In this document: one piece after another, positions 26,659 through 35,984 of the stretch
How positions within the stretch are numbered: position 1 is the first letter of the stretch
Layout: the number at the start of each line of letters is the position of its first letter
Assembly: GCA_017938405.1 (NCBI GenBank)
Contig: JAGBBP010000005.1
Coordinates: forward strand, 1 to 49,350
Direction: 5' to 3'
DNA: 49,350 bases
Origin: Lachnospiraceae bacterium
GTDB taxonomy: Bacteria; Bacillota; Clostridia; Lachnospirales; Lachnospiraceae
Made by a program: the position numbers and the translations under genes
Notes under the pieces: model-generated
The model's input: the letters and a program-made list of their open reading frames with translations, nothing else
Told to the model about the DNA's origin: nothing
Databases searched by the model: none

Positions 26659-27297
26659 ATGATAACACCGAAACAACAAACCTATGAAAATCTTGCAGAA
26701 AGCCTGATTGAAGCTTTTAACCGCCGCGGTATCGAAGGATATTATTGTGCGGACAAAGAAGAAGCATTAACTACCGCGCTCCGTTTTCTGACACCGGGGT
26801 GTTCCGTTTCCTGGGGCGGTTCCATGTCCTGTACGGAAATCGGCTTATATGATGCCTTACGAAAAACCGATTGCATTTTATATGACCGCAGCACCGCAAA
26901 GACTCCGGAGGAGCAGCGGGAACTTTACGCAAAAACCGTCACCGCCGACTATTATTTCATGAGCAGCAATGCCATCACCTTAGACGGCGAACTGGTGAAC
27001 ATCGACGGCAACGGCAACCGGGTTGCCTGCCTGATTACCGGTCCGAAGAATGTGATTATGATTGTCGGCATGAACAAAATCACACCGGATGTAACTTCTG
27101 CGGTAGCCCGTGTCCGTAACATGGCAGCTCCGCCAAATGGTGTACGGTTAGGGCTTAGTACCCCGTGTGCCAAATTCGGAAAATGTCATGATTGCTATTC
27201 TCCGGATTGTATGTGCTGCGAACTGGTCATTACAAGAAAGTCCCGCATACCGGGCCGTATCAAGGTAATTTTGGTGGGCGAAGAATTGGGGTACTAA
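26659..27297 (+). CDS. LUD-domain (LutC-like) protein
   Basis: A 212-residue protein made of one LUD domain (DUF162 family), related to LutC of the LutABC lactate oxidase. The N-terminus has YENLAESLIEAFNRRGIEGYY, followed by SVSWGGSMSCTEIGL, YFMSSNAITLDGELVNIDGNGNRVA and VGMNKIT, all typical. The C-terminal CHDCYSPDCMCC cluster is the extra cysteine motif common in clostridial single-LUD proteins. LutA and LutB are not adjacent, so it may have another role than lactate oxidation. ATG after AAAGAAAGGGG. It stands alone with its own promoter and terminator. Confidence 0.88.
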   Translation: MITPKQQTYENLAESLIEAFNRRGIEGYYCADKEEALTTALRFLTPGCSVSWGGSMSCTEIGLYDALRKTDCILYDRSTAKTPEEQRELYAKTVTADYYFMSSNAITLDGELVNIDGNGNRVACLITGPKNVIMIVGMNKITPDVTSAVARVRNMAAPPNGVRLGLSTPCAKFGKCHDCYSPDCMCCELVITRKSRIPGRIKVILVGEELGY

Positions 27298-27351
27298 GTA
27301 ATCGCCTGCAATCATTTCCACAGCGTCAGTTCAAAGTTCACTCTACTCACG

Positions 27352-27390
27352 AAAAAAGGCTGCACCGTCGCTTCAAACGGTACAGCCTTT
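27352..27390. terminator. Bidirectional terminator between the LUD and DUF4340 genes
   Basis: AAAGGCTG/CAGCCTTT and ACCGT/ACGGT stacked stem with one mismatch, loop of 8. It is followed by six T on the minus strand and a shorter T-rich run on the plus strand, serving two convergent genes. Confidence 0.85.
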
Positions 27391-27421
27391 CCTATTGTTT
27401 CAAATTATCAAAACCGAATAT

Positions 27422-28435
27422 TTACTGCGGAAGATATTTCTCTGCCTGCAAATCTACCATAATGTATACAAAATCACTGTCATTTACCTGTACAAAATAA
27501 TTATCGCTTACGGTCTTGTCACCGATTTCCAGCTTCATGGTCATCGGTTCCCTTATCATCATTCCGTCCGAATTAAAGGTATAGCCTAAATAATCAATGG
27601 TAACCGTTACATACGGATCGTCCAAACCATACTTTGCAAAATCGGTACAATTGTACTCCTGTATGGTAGATGCCACAAAACGGACACTGTCATAGAAAAT
27701 CGGAGGATACGTAAACGTACCGTCCTCGTTCTCTTCCGGTTTATAGGAAACGGTCTCCCCATCCCTTACTTCAATACGAAGCTCCATCATAGACTCCGGT
27801 TCCGCACTCGGGAAAGTCTCCGCCTGTACCAAGTCGATTTCTTCCGTAGCAAGTCTGGTATGGGCCAGATTATTTACCACATAAACATCTCCGGTATTCT
27901 CATACAGCATATAATATCCGCTGGAATACGGCGCTTCGTTTCCTACGCGGAACTGATGCACTGCTCTGTCCCGCAAGGTTATCTTGATGGTATAGTCGGT
28001 ATCCTCCAGACCATACTCGGAAAGTACCGCCTTTTCCGCAGCGATTTTTGTGGAACCGGACATTTCGCAAAAAGTACCGATAATAGACTGCACCTTTTGA
28101 ATATTGGTAGGGAAATCTTCCTGCCCCTGTCTTACCCAGGTGCCGATTTGCTCCGTCTCGGTCCAGACAAAGTGATAGCTTCCCTCCGGATTGGTAAACT
28201 CTACCTCACCGACCTCCGTAAGGGCAAACCCGGTAATTTCCACTTCCGTATCCGCAAGCGCCTGCCGTTCTTCCTCTTTCCTTGCTTCTTCCGCCGCTTT
28301 CTTTTCGTTATGCTGATGTAGCACATAATATCCGCCTGCCAGGCCGATTAACAATACACACAGCACACCTACCGTCAGCATTCTCTTTCGTTTCAAGCGT
28401 TTCAAACGCTGTATTCTTTCTTCTCTCTCGTCCAT
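27422..28435 (-). CDS. DUF4340 membrane-anchored protein of a Gld-type ABC system
   Basis: A 337-residue protein with a basic cytoplasmic start, one membrane helix (about 20-39) and a large extracytoplasmic DUF4340-type domain. The domain shows the usual repeated plan, for example VEITGFALTEVGEVEFTN, KIAAEKAVLSEYGLEDTDYTIKITLRDRAVHQFRVGNEAPYSSGYYMLYE and LEIGDKTVSDNYFVQVNDSDFVYIM. Function unknown. DUF4340 proteins commonly lie beside GldG-like and ABC-2 permease genes, exactly as here, and probably form the outer part of that transporter. It starts 13 nt after the GldG-like gene and is the last gene of the unit. Confidence 0.85.
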   Translation of the reverse strand: MDEREERIQRLKRLKRKRMLTVGVLCVLLIGLAGGYYVLHQHNEKKAAEEARKEEERQALADTEVEITGFALTEVGEVEFTNPEGSYHFVWTETEQIGTWVRQGQEDFPTNIQKVQSIIGTFCEMSGSTKIAAEKAVLSEYGLEDTDYTIKITLRDRAVHQFRVGNEAPYSSGYYMLYENTGDVYVVNNLAHTRLATEEIDLVQAETFPSAEPESMMELRIEVRDGETVSYKPEENEDGTFTYPPIFYDSVRFVASTIQEYNCTDFAKYGLDDPYVTVTIDYLGYTFNSDGMMIREPMTMKLEIGDKTVSDNYFVQVNDSDFVYIMVDLQAEKYLPQ

Positions 28436-28448
28436 GAATACCTCCCGC

Positions 28449-29924
28449 CTAGCGACTCCGTCTGCGAAGCATTACATAAATACCGGCCACAATCAAAATC
28501 ACCGGAAGCGCAATTACCATAACAATCGCAATGGTATTGGCCTGTGCTGCGGTAATCGTAAGAACTTCTTCCGTGTCAAAGGAGAGGGTACGAATCGGCT
28601 CTACCGCTTCCGCATCCGTCAAGTAATTGATACTGTTCACCAAAAGACCGGCATTTCCGTAATTGCTGATCATCAAATAGGAATCCTGGAATACATAGCC
28701 GCTGGAAAGAATTACCGCCTCGGACTTTGTGTCCTCATTCTTTGTATAATAACCGATACGGAACGGACCGGTCGGATCCGTCGCTTCTTTGGTCAAATTA
28801 ATCTGACCGTTCTGCACACTCTTTGCATAAGAAGCCTCCGACGTGGATAAAATCGGGTACGCCGTATAATCGTCGGCATTGTCCGCCATCTTCATACCGA
28901 AGGCGGTAAACATCGGCAGGTAACTGCCCGCCATGGTCTTCATAATATCGTTATCGGTTTCCAGAATCGGATATAACTCCAACTGGGAGGCCGGATTATG
29001 ATACTTGGAATCCCCTTCCAAAATTACACGGTTCTCTACCTGTACGCCGCAATCCGCAAGGAAACGGTCAAAATTGTTCAGGCCCTCCTGCTTCGCCGCA
29101 AGCACCAGGAAATTACCGCCGGCATCCGCATAATCCAGTAACATCTGCAGCTCTGCATCTGTATAATCCTTATTCGGATTAGCTACAAAAAGAATATCGC
29201 AATCTTCCGGAACCGCCGTTACCGTCATGGTCTCTAACGTATTATACTCAATATTCGCTTTCTGGAGCAGCTTCTGACCTTCTTCGTCCAGCTGCCATTC
29301 CTCGTGACCCACAACCGCATACAGCTTCGTTTGCTGACCGCTGGTCACATAACGAATTGCGGAATTAATCTGACCTTCGATATCCAGTCCCACTACTGCA
29401 CTGGTATACTGGAATGTATACTGGTCAATGATACTCTCGGTCAATACCATATTGTCACTGGAAACAAACCGGCTCAATCCCGTCGCTTCATTCACTACAA
29501 TAATACTGTACTGAATTACCGCCTGGTCGGTATACTGCTCCGCAAACTTCGGATTCAGCAACATATCCACCGTTTTGAACGTAATCTTATCACAATGATC
29601 CTGATACAGCTCCATATACATTTCGAAAGCCGGGTCTAACCAGGCCAACGTCTCCCCTTCCTTGGTCAGGAAGTAAAAGGTCAGCTCGTCATCCACCGTG
29701 GCAAGAAGTTCCTTGGTGTCTTCGGTCAAAGACTTCTGTCCGCCCAAAGTGAGGTCCTTCTCCACATTGGAAGCGGAAGCAATCATATTTACAATAATGA
29801 CCGCAGCAATCACCAATACGCTGGTAACGGCTGCATATAAACCGGAACGAAATCCCTTTCTGGAAAAGGAGGCACCGATACGTTTGAAAAAGGACATTTT
29901 ATCCTTGCTGTTCTGCTCTTTCAT
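28449..29924 (-). CDS. GldG-like ABC system auxiliary protein
   Basis: A 491-residue protein with membrane helices at both ends (about 24-47 and 462-484) and a long outer domain of GldG or IFT52-like type. Recognisable parts include LTLGGQKSLTEDTKELLATVDDELTFYFLT, the LYAVVGHEEW stretch, CDILFVANPNKDYTDAELQMLLDYADAGGNFLVLAA and QDSYLMISNYGNAGLLVNSINYL. In Bacteroidetes, GldFG with GldA takes part in gliding; in Firmicutes the role is unknown. It overlaps in function with its neighbours: permease 13 nt upstream, DUF4340 gene 13 nt downstream. Confidence 0.85.
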   Translation of the reverse strand: MKEQNSKDKMSFFKRIGASFSRKGFRSGLYAAVTSVLVIAAVIIVNMIASASNVEKDLTLGGQKSLTEDTKELLATVDDELTFYFLTKEGETLAWLDPAFEMYMELYQDHCDKITFKTVDMLLNPKFAEQYTDQAVIQYSIIVVNEATGLSRFVSSDNMVLTESIIDQYTFQYTSAVVGLDIEGQINSAIRYVTSGQQTKLYAVVGHEEWQLDEEGQKLLQKANIEYNTLETMTVTAVPEDCDILFVANPNKDYTDAELQMLLDYADAGGNFLVLAAKQEGLNNFDRFLADCGVQVENRVILEGDSKYHNPASQLELYPILETDNDIMKTMAGSYLPMFTAFGMKMADNADDYTAYPILSTSEASYAKSVQNGQINLTKEATDPTGPFRIGYYTKNEDTKSEAVILSSGYVFQDSYLMISNYGNAGLLVNSINYLTDAEAVEPIRTLSFDTEEVLTITAAQANTIAIVMVIALPVILIVAGIYVMLRRRSR

Positions 29925-29937
29925 CCTCTTCTCCTCC

Positions 29938-30801
29938 TTAACTGTAACGTCTCTTACGTATATTCTGGTACGTCAGGTAACAGAATACAAACGCAATACT
30001 GATATAATAAACCGGCAAACGTAACTCAAGTACACCGGTAAGCGTCTTATCAAATACCGCCAAAATGGAAAAGGCACCAAACACCTTGCTTACCGTTCCT
30101 TCAAACATTGCCCCGTTCGTCAGGTACAATACCGTCAGAATCACCTCACATACACTGAACACAATCAGTGCTACGGTGGTATTCTTCATGGCACGCCAGA
30201 GCCAAACCGCAAGTAGAGCCAAAACTACGGTATAGGTCACCCATGCCGCCTTTGCAGTCTTCGGAATCAAGTTTGCGATACCGTCCGCAAGGCAAGTAAG
30301 CAATACTACGATAAAGGTCATAACCGCAGCAAAGGCCTGGGAATCCGTAAGGCTGGAAATAAACAATCCGATTGCCATATAGGCACAACTTACGAGGAAA
30401 AATCCTAATATTGCCGCATAAGACATTCCGAAGTTTACCATACCGAACATGGAAAAAATCAACGGATATACGGAAATCAAGACCATTGCGATTCCGGCCA
30501 GTGTCACAAGAGCCAGATACTTTCCCAGCACGATTTTCCAAATGGAAATCGGTGCGGTTAACAGCAACTGATCCGTCTTCTGACGCTTTTCTTCCGCCAT
30601 AATACGCATGGTTACCATCGGTACCAAAAGGGCAAACACCAACGAAATACTGCTTAATGCATATCCGATAAACGTAAGACCCTTTAAGAAATTATAAAGA
30701 TAAACATAAATTCCTACAAACACAAGAAAAAACGCAAGGAACAACCATCCGACGATGGAATTGAAATATGCGCGTAATTCTTTCTTATAAATCGCCAACA
30801 T
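29938..30801 (-). CDS. ABC-2 type permease (GldF-like)
   Basis: A 287-residue membrane protein with six predicted helices, of the ABC-2 permease family. It begins LAIYKKELRAYFNSIVGWLFLAFFLVFVGIYVYLYNFL and includes the family motif SLVFALLVPMVTMRIMAEEKRQKTDQLLLTAPIS. It should form the channel for the ATPase encoded 2 nt upstream. The transported substrate is unknown. Confidence 0.92.
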   Translation of the reverse strand: MLAIYKKELRAYFNSIVGWLFLAFFLVFVGIYVYLYNFLKGLTFIGYALSSISLVFALLVPMVTMRIMAEEKRQKTDQLLLTAPISIWKIVLGKYLALVTLAGIAMVLISVYPLIFSMFGMVNFGMSYAAILGFFLVSCAYMAIGLFISSLTDSQAFAAVMTFIVVLLTCLADGIANLIPKTAKAAWVTYTVVLALLAVWLWRAMKNTTVALIVFSVCEVILTVLYLTNGAMFEGTVSKVFGAFSILAVFDKTLTGVLELRLPVYYISIAFVFCYLTYQNIRKRRYS

Positions 30802-30803
30802 CC

Positions 30804-31853
30804 CTACGCTTCCTCCTTTTCCTCATTTTCTTCGGCCACGGTTTCTCCGGCAACCTCCGCTTCGGTCGTTACTTCTTCCGCGCTTTCTGCAAGCACTTCG
30901 GAAGCTTCCTCTTCTTCCGCCACCGGCTGTGCAGACGTTGCTTCCAGGAAAATATCCTCCAACGTCTTCTTGGTACGCACTAATTTCAAAAGCGGAAGCT
31001 TTGCTTCTGCAAACATCGTAAACAATTTCTCACGGAGATCCACCGTACTTTGAATACTTACGGCATAACTATTCTCCGACTCGGAAGGAAGTTCCGCAAT
31101 CTCCGTTACTCCTTCCAAACGCTCCAGCATTGCGGTTACCTGTTCCTTTGTTGCCATTGCCTCCAGTTCGATGTTCTCGCCCTGGTTTGCCTGCTTCTGT
31201 AACTCCTCCGGAGTCCCGGAAAGCACCAGCTTACCGTGACTGATAATCATAATATGATCACATACGGCGCTGATTTCCTGCATGATATGGGAGCTGAGAA
31301 GTACCGTATGTTCCTTTGCCAGGCTCTTCATCAAATCACGAATCTCGATAATCTGCTTCGGGTCAAGACCTACCGTCGGCTCATCCAGAATAATTACTTC
31401 CGGATTACCCACCAAGGCCTGTGCAATACCCACACGCTGTCTGTAACCCTTGGACAAATGCTGAATCAAACGACCGCGCATCGGCTGTAACTGGGTTACT
31501 TCAATGACACGCTCTACCTCCCGCTCTCTGTCCTTTTTCGGTACCTTCTTTAATTCGGTCACAAACTTCAAATATTCCGTCACCGTCATATCCGGATACA
31601 CCGGTGGCTGCTCCGGAAGATACCCGATGCTCTTCTTTGCAAGTTCCGGCTCCTCTAACACATCATAACCGTTTACCAGAATTGTTCCTTCCGTTGCGGA
31701 TATGTAACCGGTCAACATATTCATTGTGGTAGACTTTCCGGCACCGTTCGGGCCTAAAAATCCAAGAATTTGTCCTTTTTCTACTGTGAAATTTAAGTGA
31801 TCTACGGCAATATGATCCCCGTATGCTTTCACCAATCCGATGGCTTCAATCAC
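30804..31853 (-). CDS. ABC transporter ATPase (GldA-like) with acidic tail
   Basis: A 349-residue ATPase. Walker A GPNGAGKST (34-42), signature LSKGYRQR (133-140), Walker B VIILDEP (153-159) and switch H189 are intact, with the GldA/CcmA-like QHLSKGYRQRVGIAQAL. Residues about 215-300 form the usual C-terminal extra domain. From about 304 to the end there is a tail made mainly of Glu, Ala and Val, which I do not know from the family. Start is GTG (31851-31853) preceded by AGGAGGTAGC; no ATG fits. First gene of the four-gene transporter unit. Confidence 0.93.
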   Translation of the reverse strand: MIEAIGLVKAYGDHIAVDHLNFTVEKGQILGFLGPNGAGKSTTMNMLTGYISATEGTILVNGYDVLEEPELAKKSIGYLPEQPPVYPDMTVTEYLKFVTELKKVPKKDREREVERVIEVTQLQPMRGRLIQHLSKGYRQRVGIAQALVGNPEVIILDEPTVGLDPKQIIEIRDLMKSLAKEHTVLLSSHIMQEISAVCDHIMIISHGKLVLSGTPEELQKQANQGENIELEAMATKEQVTAMLERLEGVTEIAELPSESENSYAVSIQSTVDLREKLFTMFAEAKLPLLKLVRTKKTLEDIFLEATSAQPVAEEEEASEVLAESAEEVTTEAEVAGETVAEENEEKEEA

Positions 31854-31885
31854 TTTCCGCTACCTCCTTTTTTTGCTTCCCTCCT

Positions 31886-31914
31886 ACCATACCACATCTC
31901 ATTCTACATTGCAA
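31886..31914 (-). promoter_or_regulatory. Promoter of the Gld-type ABC operon
   Basis: Minus strand TTGCAA (31909-31914), 17-bp spacer, TATGGT (31886-31891), about 33 nt before the GTG. Confidence 0.5.
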
Positions 31915-31970
31915 CCATGAAGAGAATTTGTTAGAACTGTGAAAAAAGTGTGAAAGCATATTTCTTTTAA

Positions 31971-32342
31971 TCAGCGCAGTCCCAAAGTGGTCTCGATTTT
32001 CGCCAGTAATTGCTCCGAATCCGCCGGTTTTACGATATACCCGGCCACTCCGCTGGTAATTCCTTTAATCACCTTCTGCTTATGTCTGGTTCCGGTTAAA
32101 ATAATAATCGGAATATCCTTCAACACTTCCCTCTGTCTTATGGAAGTCAGCGTCGCAAACCCGTCCATCACCGGCATTTCAAGGTCCAGAAGCACCAAAT
32201 CAAACACCTCGTTATCCAGTCGTTTCAAAGCGGCAAGACCACTGGTTACTCCCACAAAATCAAACTTTTTATCCAAAATATTCTGTAACTGTTTCAACAC
32301 GATGGCACTGTCATCAATTGCCAAAATCTTTTTCTTTAACAT
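31971..32342 (-). CDS. CheY-like stand-alone response regulator
   Basis: A 123-residue single receiver domain. Acidic pair D10/D11 in LAIDDSAIV, phospho-acceptor D53 in LVLLDLEMPVMDG, Thr in IIILTGT and Lys in YIVKPAD are all in place. There is no output domain, so it must act by protein contact. ATG preceded by GAGGAGGAATAAGG. It is 20 nt downstream of the REC-Hpt gene and is likely the last acceptor in the same phosphorelay. Confidence 0.92.
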   Translation of the reverse strand: MLKKKILAIDDSAIVLKQLQNILDKKFDFVGVTSGLAALKRLDNEVFDLVLLDLEMPVMDGFATLTSIRQREVLKDIPIIILTGTRHKQKVIKGITSGVAGYIVKPADSEQLLAKIETTLGLR

Positions 32343-32362
32343 CCTTATTCCTCCTCATATTC

Positions 32363-33250
32363 TTATTCCGAAAACGACAGCATAAAATATTCCGCTGTTT
32401 TCGTTCCCGTTTCTATCACCTTTGAAAAGCTGTTTCTTACAGCCTTTACATTCTGTTCCTTTGCGGAAAGTTCCTGCTCGTAAGCCAGTTCCGCCAAAAA
32501 GTCCGCACCCAGAATCCTTGCGTCCCCTTTCACCGCATGAATCAAAATCGCATACTCTGTCATATTTTCTTCATCCAGAAACCGTTGCAACTGTTCCTTT
32601 CTTTCCTCCCACAACGTGGAAAATAAGAGCAACGTTTCCTTGTACAACGCTTCATTTCCGTCAAAATTATCCAAGCCTTTTTGATAGAAAAAGCCCTCCG
32701 GTATTTGCTGCAACGCTTCCTCCGGAAGATTCAACATCAAAATCTCTTCCAGTCTGTTCATTTGAATCGGCTTTGCAAGGCAACCGTCAAACCCTAACTC
32801 CAAATACCCGGCTTCACTTTCCTGCCGGACATTGGAACCCATTACAATCACCGGCATCTGCGGAAATCCCTTTGCTTCGTTTTTTAAACGTTCCAAGGTC
32901 TCTAACCCGGAACCTCCCGGCATATTCAAATCCATAAAAATCAAGTCATACTTCTCTTTTCTGCATTTTAGCAGGCATTCCGCTCCGCTTTCCGCCTCCG
33001 CGATTTCAATCGGCCGGTCTCTCAAAAAATCCTTAATTAATTTCCGACTCAGCTTGCTGTCATCCACCAAAAGAATCCTTGCCTTCGAATCCTGCACCGT
33101 CTTCTCATTCTTTGAAACATCCCGCTTTTTAACAGCCTCTTTACGCGATACTCCCTGTTCCCTTCTCTTCCGTACGGAATAATAGATCAAAAAAACAAGT
33201 AATACCGAAAATACGCAACCGCACCAAAAACCAAGTAAAAACTGCGGCAT
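32363..33250 (-). CDS. Membrane-tethered REC-Hpt phosphorelay protein
   Basis: A 295-residue protein: membrane helix (about 4-25), basic linker, receiver domain (about 57-175, D107 in YDLIFMDLNMPGG) and a C-terminal Hpt domain with the phospho-histidine H238 in HAVKGDARILGA. In the receiver, the usual Thr-Ala after strand beta4 is replaced by Gly-Ser (VIVMGSN, 135-140), while the Lys of LAKP (160) is kept, so its switching may be altered. It starts 2 nt after the hybrid kinase gene, and its REC and Hpt domains resemble the C-terminal REC-Hpt of that kinase, suggesting a duplicated relay module. Confidence 0.88.
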   Translation of the reverse strand: MPQFLLGFWCGCVFSVLLVFLIYYSVRKRREQGVSRKEAVKKRDVSKNEKTVQDSKARILLVDDSKLSRKLIKDFLRDRPIEIAEAESGAECLLKCRKEKYDLIFMDLNMPGGSGLETLERLKNEAKGFPQMPVIVMGSNVRQESEAGYLELGFDGCLAKPIQMNRLEEILMLNLPEEALQQIPEGFFYQKGLDNFDGNEALYKETLLLFSTLWEERKEQLQRFLDEENMTEYAILIHAVKGDARILGADFLAELAYEQELSAKEQNVKAVRNSFSKVIETGTKTAEYFMLSFSE

Positions 33251-33252
33251 TC

Positions 33253-35865
33253 TTATTCGCCTCCTTCTGCATCCGCCGGTTCAAACAAACGGCTGAAACA
33301 CGCTGCGATTCTTTGGTATTCCGCAGACAGTAAACTAAACTTATCCAAAAGGAATGCCAAATTGCCTTCCTGTCCCATCTTTTCCTGCTCCCATGCGATA
33401 TCCCCAAGTTCTTTCGCACCCAGGGTTTTGGCATCGCTCTTAATCGCATGCACCAGCGCCGTATAAGCCGGTACATCTTCTCTCCGGATACAGTCATGCA
33501 GGGTACGCAGACGACTGTCGCATAAGGATGCAAACAATCGGGCACTCTTGCGGTACATTGCCTTATCTCCATCCATATTCTCCAGACCCTGTCTTAAATC
33601 AATCCGCTCCACGGAAAGGACACTGCGAATTTCCTCCGGTCGGAAGCCTTCCTGTTTCGCATTCTGCACATGCAATCGTTCTCTCGTATCTTCACGCTTT
33701 AATACAAGAGAGGCCGGAAGATACTTTAATAACATCCTTTCTAACTTTGCACCGCTGACCGGCTTACTCATATAGTCGTCGAAGCCCCGGCTTAAATAGA
33801 AATCCTTTACTCCGGCCACTGCATTTGCCGTCAGCACAATTACCGGTACATTTCCGCAGGCACCGTCCTGTTCGCGCAAACGTTCCAGAGTCTCCACACC
33901 GTCCATCTCCGGCATCATGTGATCCAGCAAAATAATATTGTATCGGATTTTCTTTGTTTTTTCCAGACATTCGCTTCCGCTTTCCGCCTCGTCGATTTGT
34001 AATAATGTGTGCTTTAATAACCCCTTTACCACCACACGATTCATTACATTATCATCTACTACCAACACCTTTGCTTCCGGTGCGGTAAAGGTAATCCGCG
34101 GTTCTTCTTTTTTGGTTTCCGCTCTGTCATATAAATATTTTCCTACCGGGGTAAAATCCACAACCGTCTGCGGAATCGTCACCTTAAATTCGGAACCGAT
34201 TCCGTATTCGCTGCGGATGGAAATATCGCCATCCATCATTTCCAGTAACTGGGCTGTAATATTCATTCCGAGACCGGTACCTTCAATGCGATTGTTCCGT
34301 TTGGAATCTAGACGCTTAAACTTTTCGAAAATCGCATCCATATCCTCTTTCCGGATACCGATTCCGCTGTCTTTTACCGTTACCGATACCACCGCAGTCC
34401 GCTCCGATTTCCGCTCCCATTCTACTTTAAATCCAACGGCACCTCGTTCCGTATATTTTACCGCGTTACTCAACAAATTGCTCAAAATCTGCTTAATACG
34501 GACTTCGTCGCCACAAAATACCGTCGGAAGATCTTCCGCCACCTCTACGTTAAAATCCAGTCCCTTTTCTTCCGCTTTTAAGGAAAACATGGTGACCACA
34601 TCATGTACCATATCGGAAGACTTGTACTCTACCTCCGTAAGTTCCATTCTGCCGGACTCAATCTTGGAAAAATCCAGCAAATCATTAATCAGGGAAAGTA
34701 ATGTTTTTCCTTCCGTCTGAATGTTGTGGGCATATTCCAACACATTCAAATTCTGCGCCTCCCGCAGAATCAGCTCATCCATGCCAAGAATTGTATTAAT
34801 CGGTGTACGAATCTCATGAGACATATTGGCAAGGAAATTACTTTTTGCATTGTTTGCCGCCGTTGCTACCTGCGTCAATTCCCTTAACTGCTTTTCACGT
34901 TCCCGTGTCTGGGTCATATCAATAAAGCACCAGGTTTTACCGGTAACTTTCTCCCTTTCGTACACTTCGGACTCGGTAACCGCATAACAGCGGCTTCCCA
35001 CCAAAAATTCCCCTTCTGCCGCCGGTGTCATAAGCGGAAGAATATCCGTAATTTCTTTAATTACAATCTCCGGAAAAATTTCCTGCATGCTCGGATTAGA
35101 ATACACCACATGCCCTTCTTCGTCACATACCAGAATTCCTTCTTCCATGGTTTCCAGTACATCATTTTTCGCATTTTCCGCCACATCGAAAATCCGGAAA
35201 AAATACAAAATCATAATAAAGAACAAATTGGAACAAAACAAGCCGAAAGGTATCAAATCAAAGTCTCGCAAAAGACCCACGGAATGGCCCACCCAACTGA
35301 ACAACGGCACCATTGCGGCCAATGCCAGAAACAAATACTTTTTGTAATTCTCCTTTTTCTTTAAATCCCGTACCCATGCATAAAGAATGACTCCCACACA
35401 AACACCCATGGACCCGAGCGTAATCACTGTATGTGAAACATAATGCGGTCCCGTGACACAACGGAATATGGCTACATGCTCCCTTACCTCCAAATAAGAA
35501 CTCACGTAATGCAAATGGTGGTATTCGTTGGTTACAATCATAATACAAGACAAAAAAAATGCCGCCACGACCAGTCCGCGAATCCACTTTTTCAGCTTTA
35601 CATTAAACAATTCACAAATAAAAAGCAGGGCCGCAATCGTTGCCGTACTTAAACCAAAATATTCAAACCGGATTGCCATCAATGCCTCTTCGATAGTTCC
35701 GCTCTTTAATTCAAACAAATAGGAAAGGCCGTTTACCAAAACCGCAATAGAAAACAGCAAAAGATAGTTACACAAAGAAGACTTCTTCTGATACGCCACA
35801 AAGCGAATAAAAAAGAAGGAAAGAATCACACAAATAAAATGTAAAGTAAGCACAAAGATATCCAT
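33253..35865 (-). CDS. Hybrid sensor histidine kinase (7TM-PAS-HK-REC-Hpt)
   Basis: An 870-residue kinase. Order: seven membrane helices of the histidine-kinase 7TM type (about 5-223), a PAS-like domain (about 235-325), HisKA with SHEIRTP (H350), HATPase with LSNLLSNAVKYT, DSGIGI (499-504) and GTGLGM (529-534), receiver with D648 (LLDHMMPEMDG), and Hpt with H806 (HAIKSDAKTLGA). A phosphate could therefore pass H350 to D648 to H806 and then to the separate receivers encoded downstream. ATG preceded by AAAGGAGTTAA. No transcription factor is in the operon, so the output is probably protein interaction or a distant regulator. The signal is unknown. Confidence 0.93.
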   Translation of the reverse strand: MDIFVLTLHFICVILSFFFIRFVAYQKKSSLCNYLLLFSIAVLVNGLSYLFELKSGTIEEALMAIRFEYFGLSTATIAALLFICELFNVKLKKWIRGLVVAAFFLSCIMIVTNEYHHLHYVSSYLEVREHVAIFRCVTGPHYVSHTVITLGSMGVCVGVILYAWVRDLKKKENYKKYLFLALAAMVPLFSWVGHSVGLLRDFDLIPFGLFCSNLFFIMILYFFRIFDVAENAKNDVLETMEEGILVCDEEGHVVYSNPSMQEIFPEIVIKEITDILPLMTPAAEGEFLVGSRCYAVTESEVYEREKVTGKTWCFIDMTQTREREKQLRELTQVATAANNAKSNFLANMSHEIRTPINTILGMDELILREAQNLNVLEYAHNIQTEGKTLLSLINDLLDFSKIESGRMELTEVEYKSSDMVHDVVTMFSLKAEEKGLDFNVEVAEDLPTVFCGDEVRIKQILSNLLSNAVKYTERGAVGFKVEWERKSERTAVVSVTVKDSGIGIRKEDMDAIFEKFKRLDSKRNNRIEGTGLGMNITAQLLEMMDGDISIRSEYGIGSEFKVTIPQTVVDFTPVGKYLYDRAETKKEEPRITFTAPEAKVLVVDDNVMNRVVVKGLLKHTLLQIDEAESGSECLEKTKKIRYNIILLDHMMPEMDGVETLERLREQDGACGNVPVIVLTANAVAGVKDFYLSRGFDDYMSKPVSGAKLERMLLKYLPASLVLKREDTRERLHVQNAKQEGFRPEEIRSVLSVERIDLRQGLENMDGDKAMYRKSARLFASLCDSRLRTLHDCIRREDVPAYTALVHAIKSDAKTLGAKELGDIAWEQEKMGQEGNLAFLLDKFSLLSAEYQRIAACFSRLFEPADAEGGE

Positions 35866-35936
35866 TTAACTCCTTTCCCTCATAAGCACCAAGCTTTCTC
35901 CACCCGATTCCGCATATTTTCCCAATCCTATCCGAC

Positions 35937-35965
35937 ATTTTAACACAATTTGATTCATTTTTCAA
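35937..35965 (-). promoter_or_regulatory. Promoter of the phosphorelay operon
   Basis: Minus strand TTGAAA (35960-35965), 17-bp spacer, TAAAAT (35937-35942), about 70 nt before the kinase ATG and just beyond the guaB terminator. Confidence 0.6.
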
Positions 35966-35984
35966 CAATTTATGCTAAAAAAGG

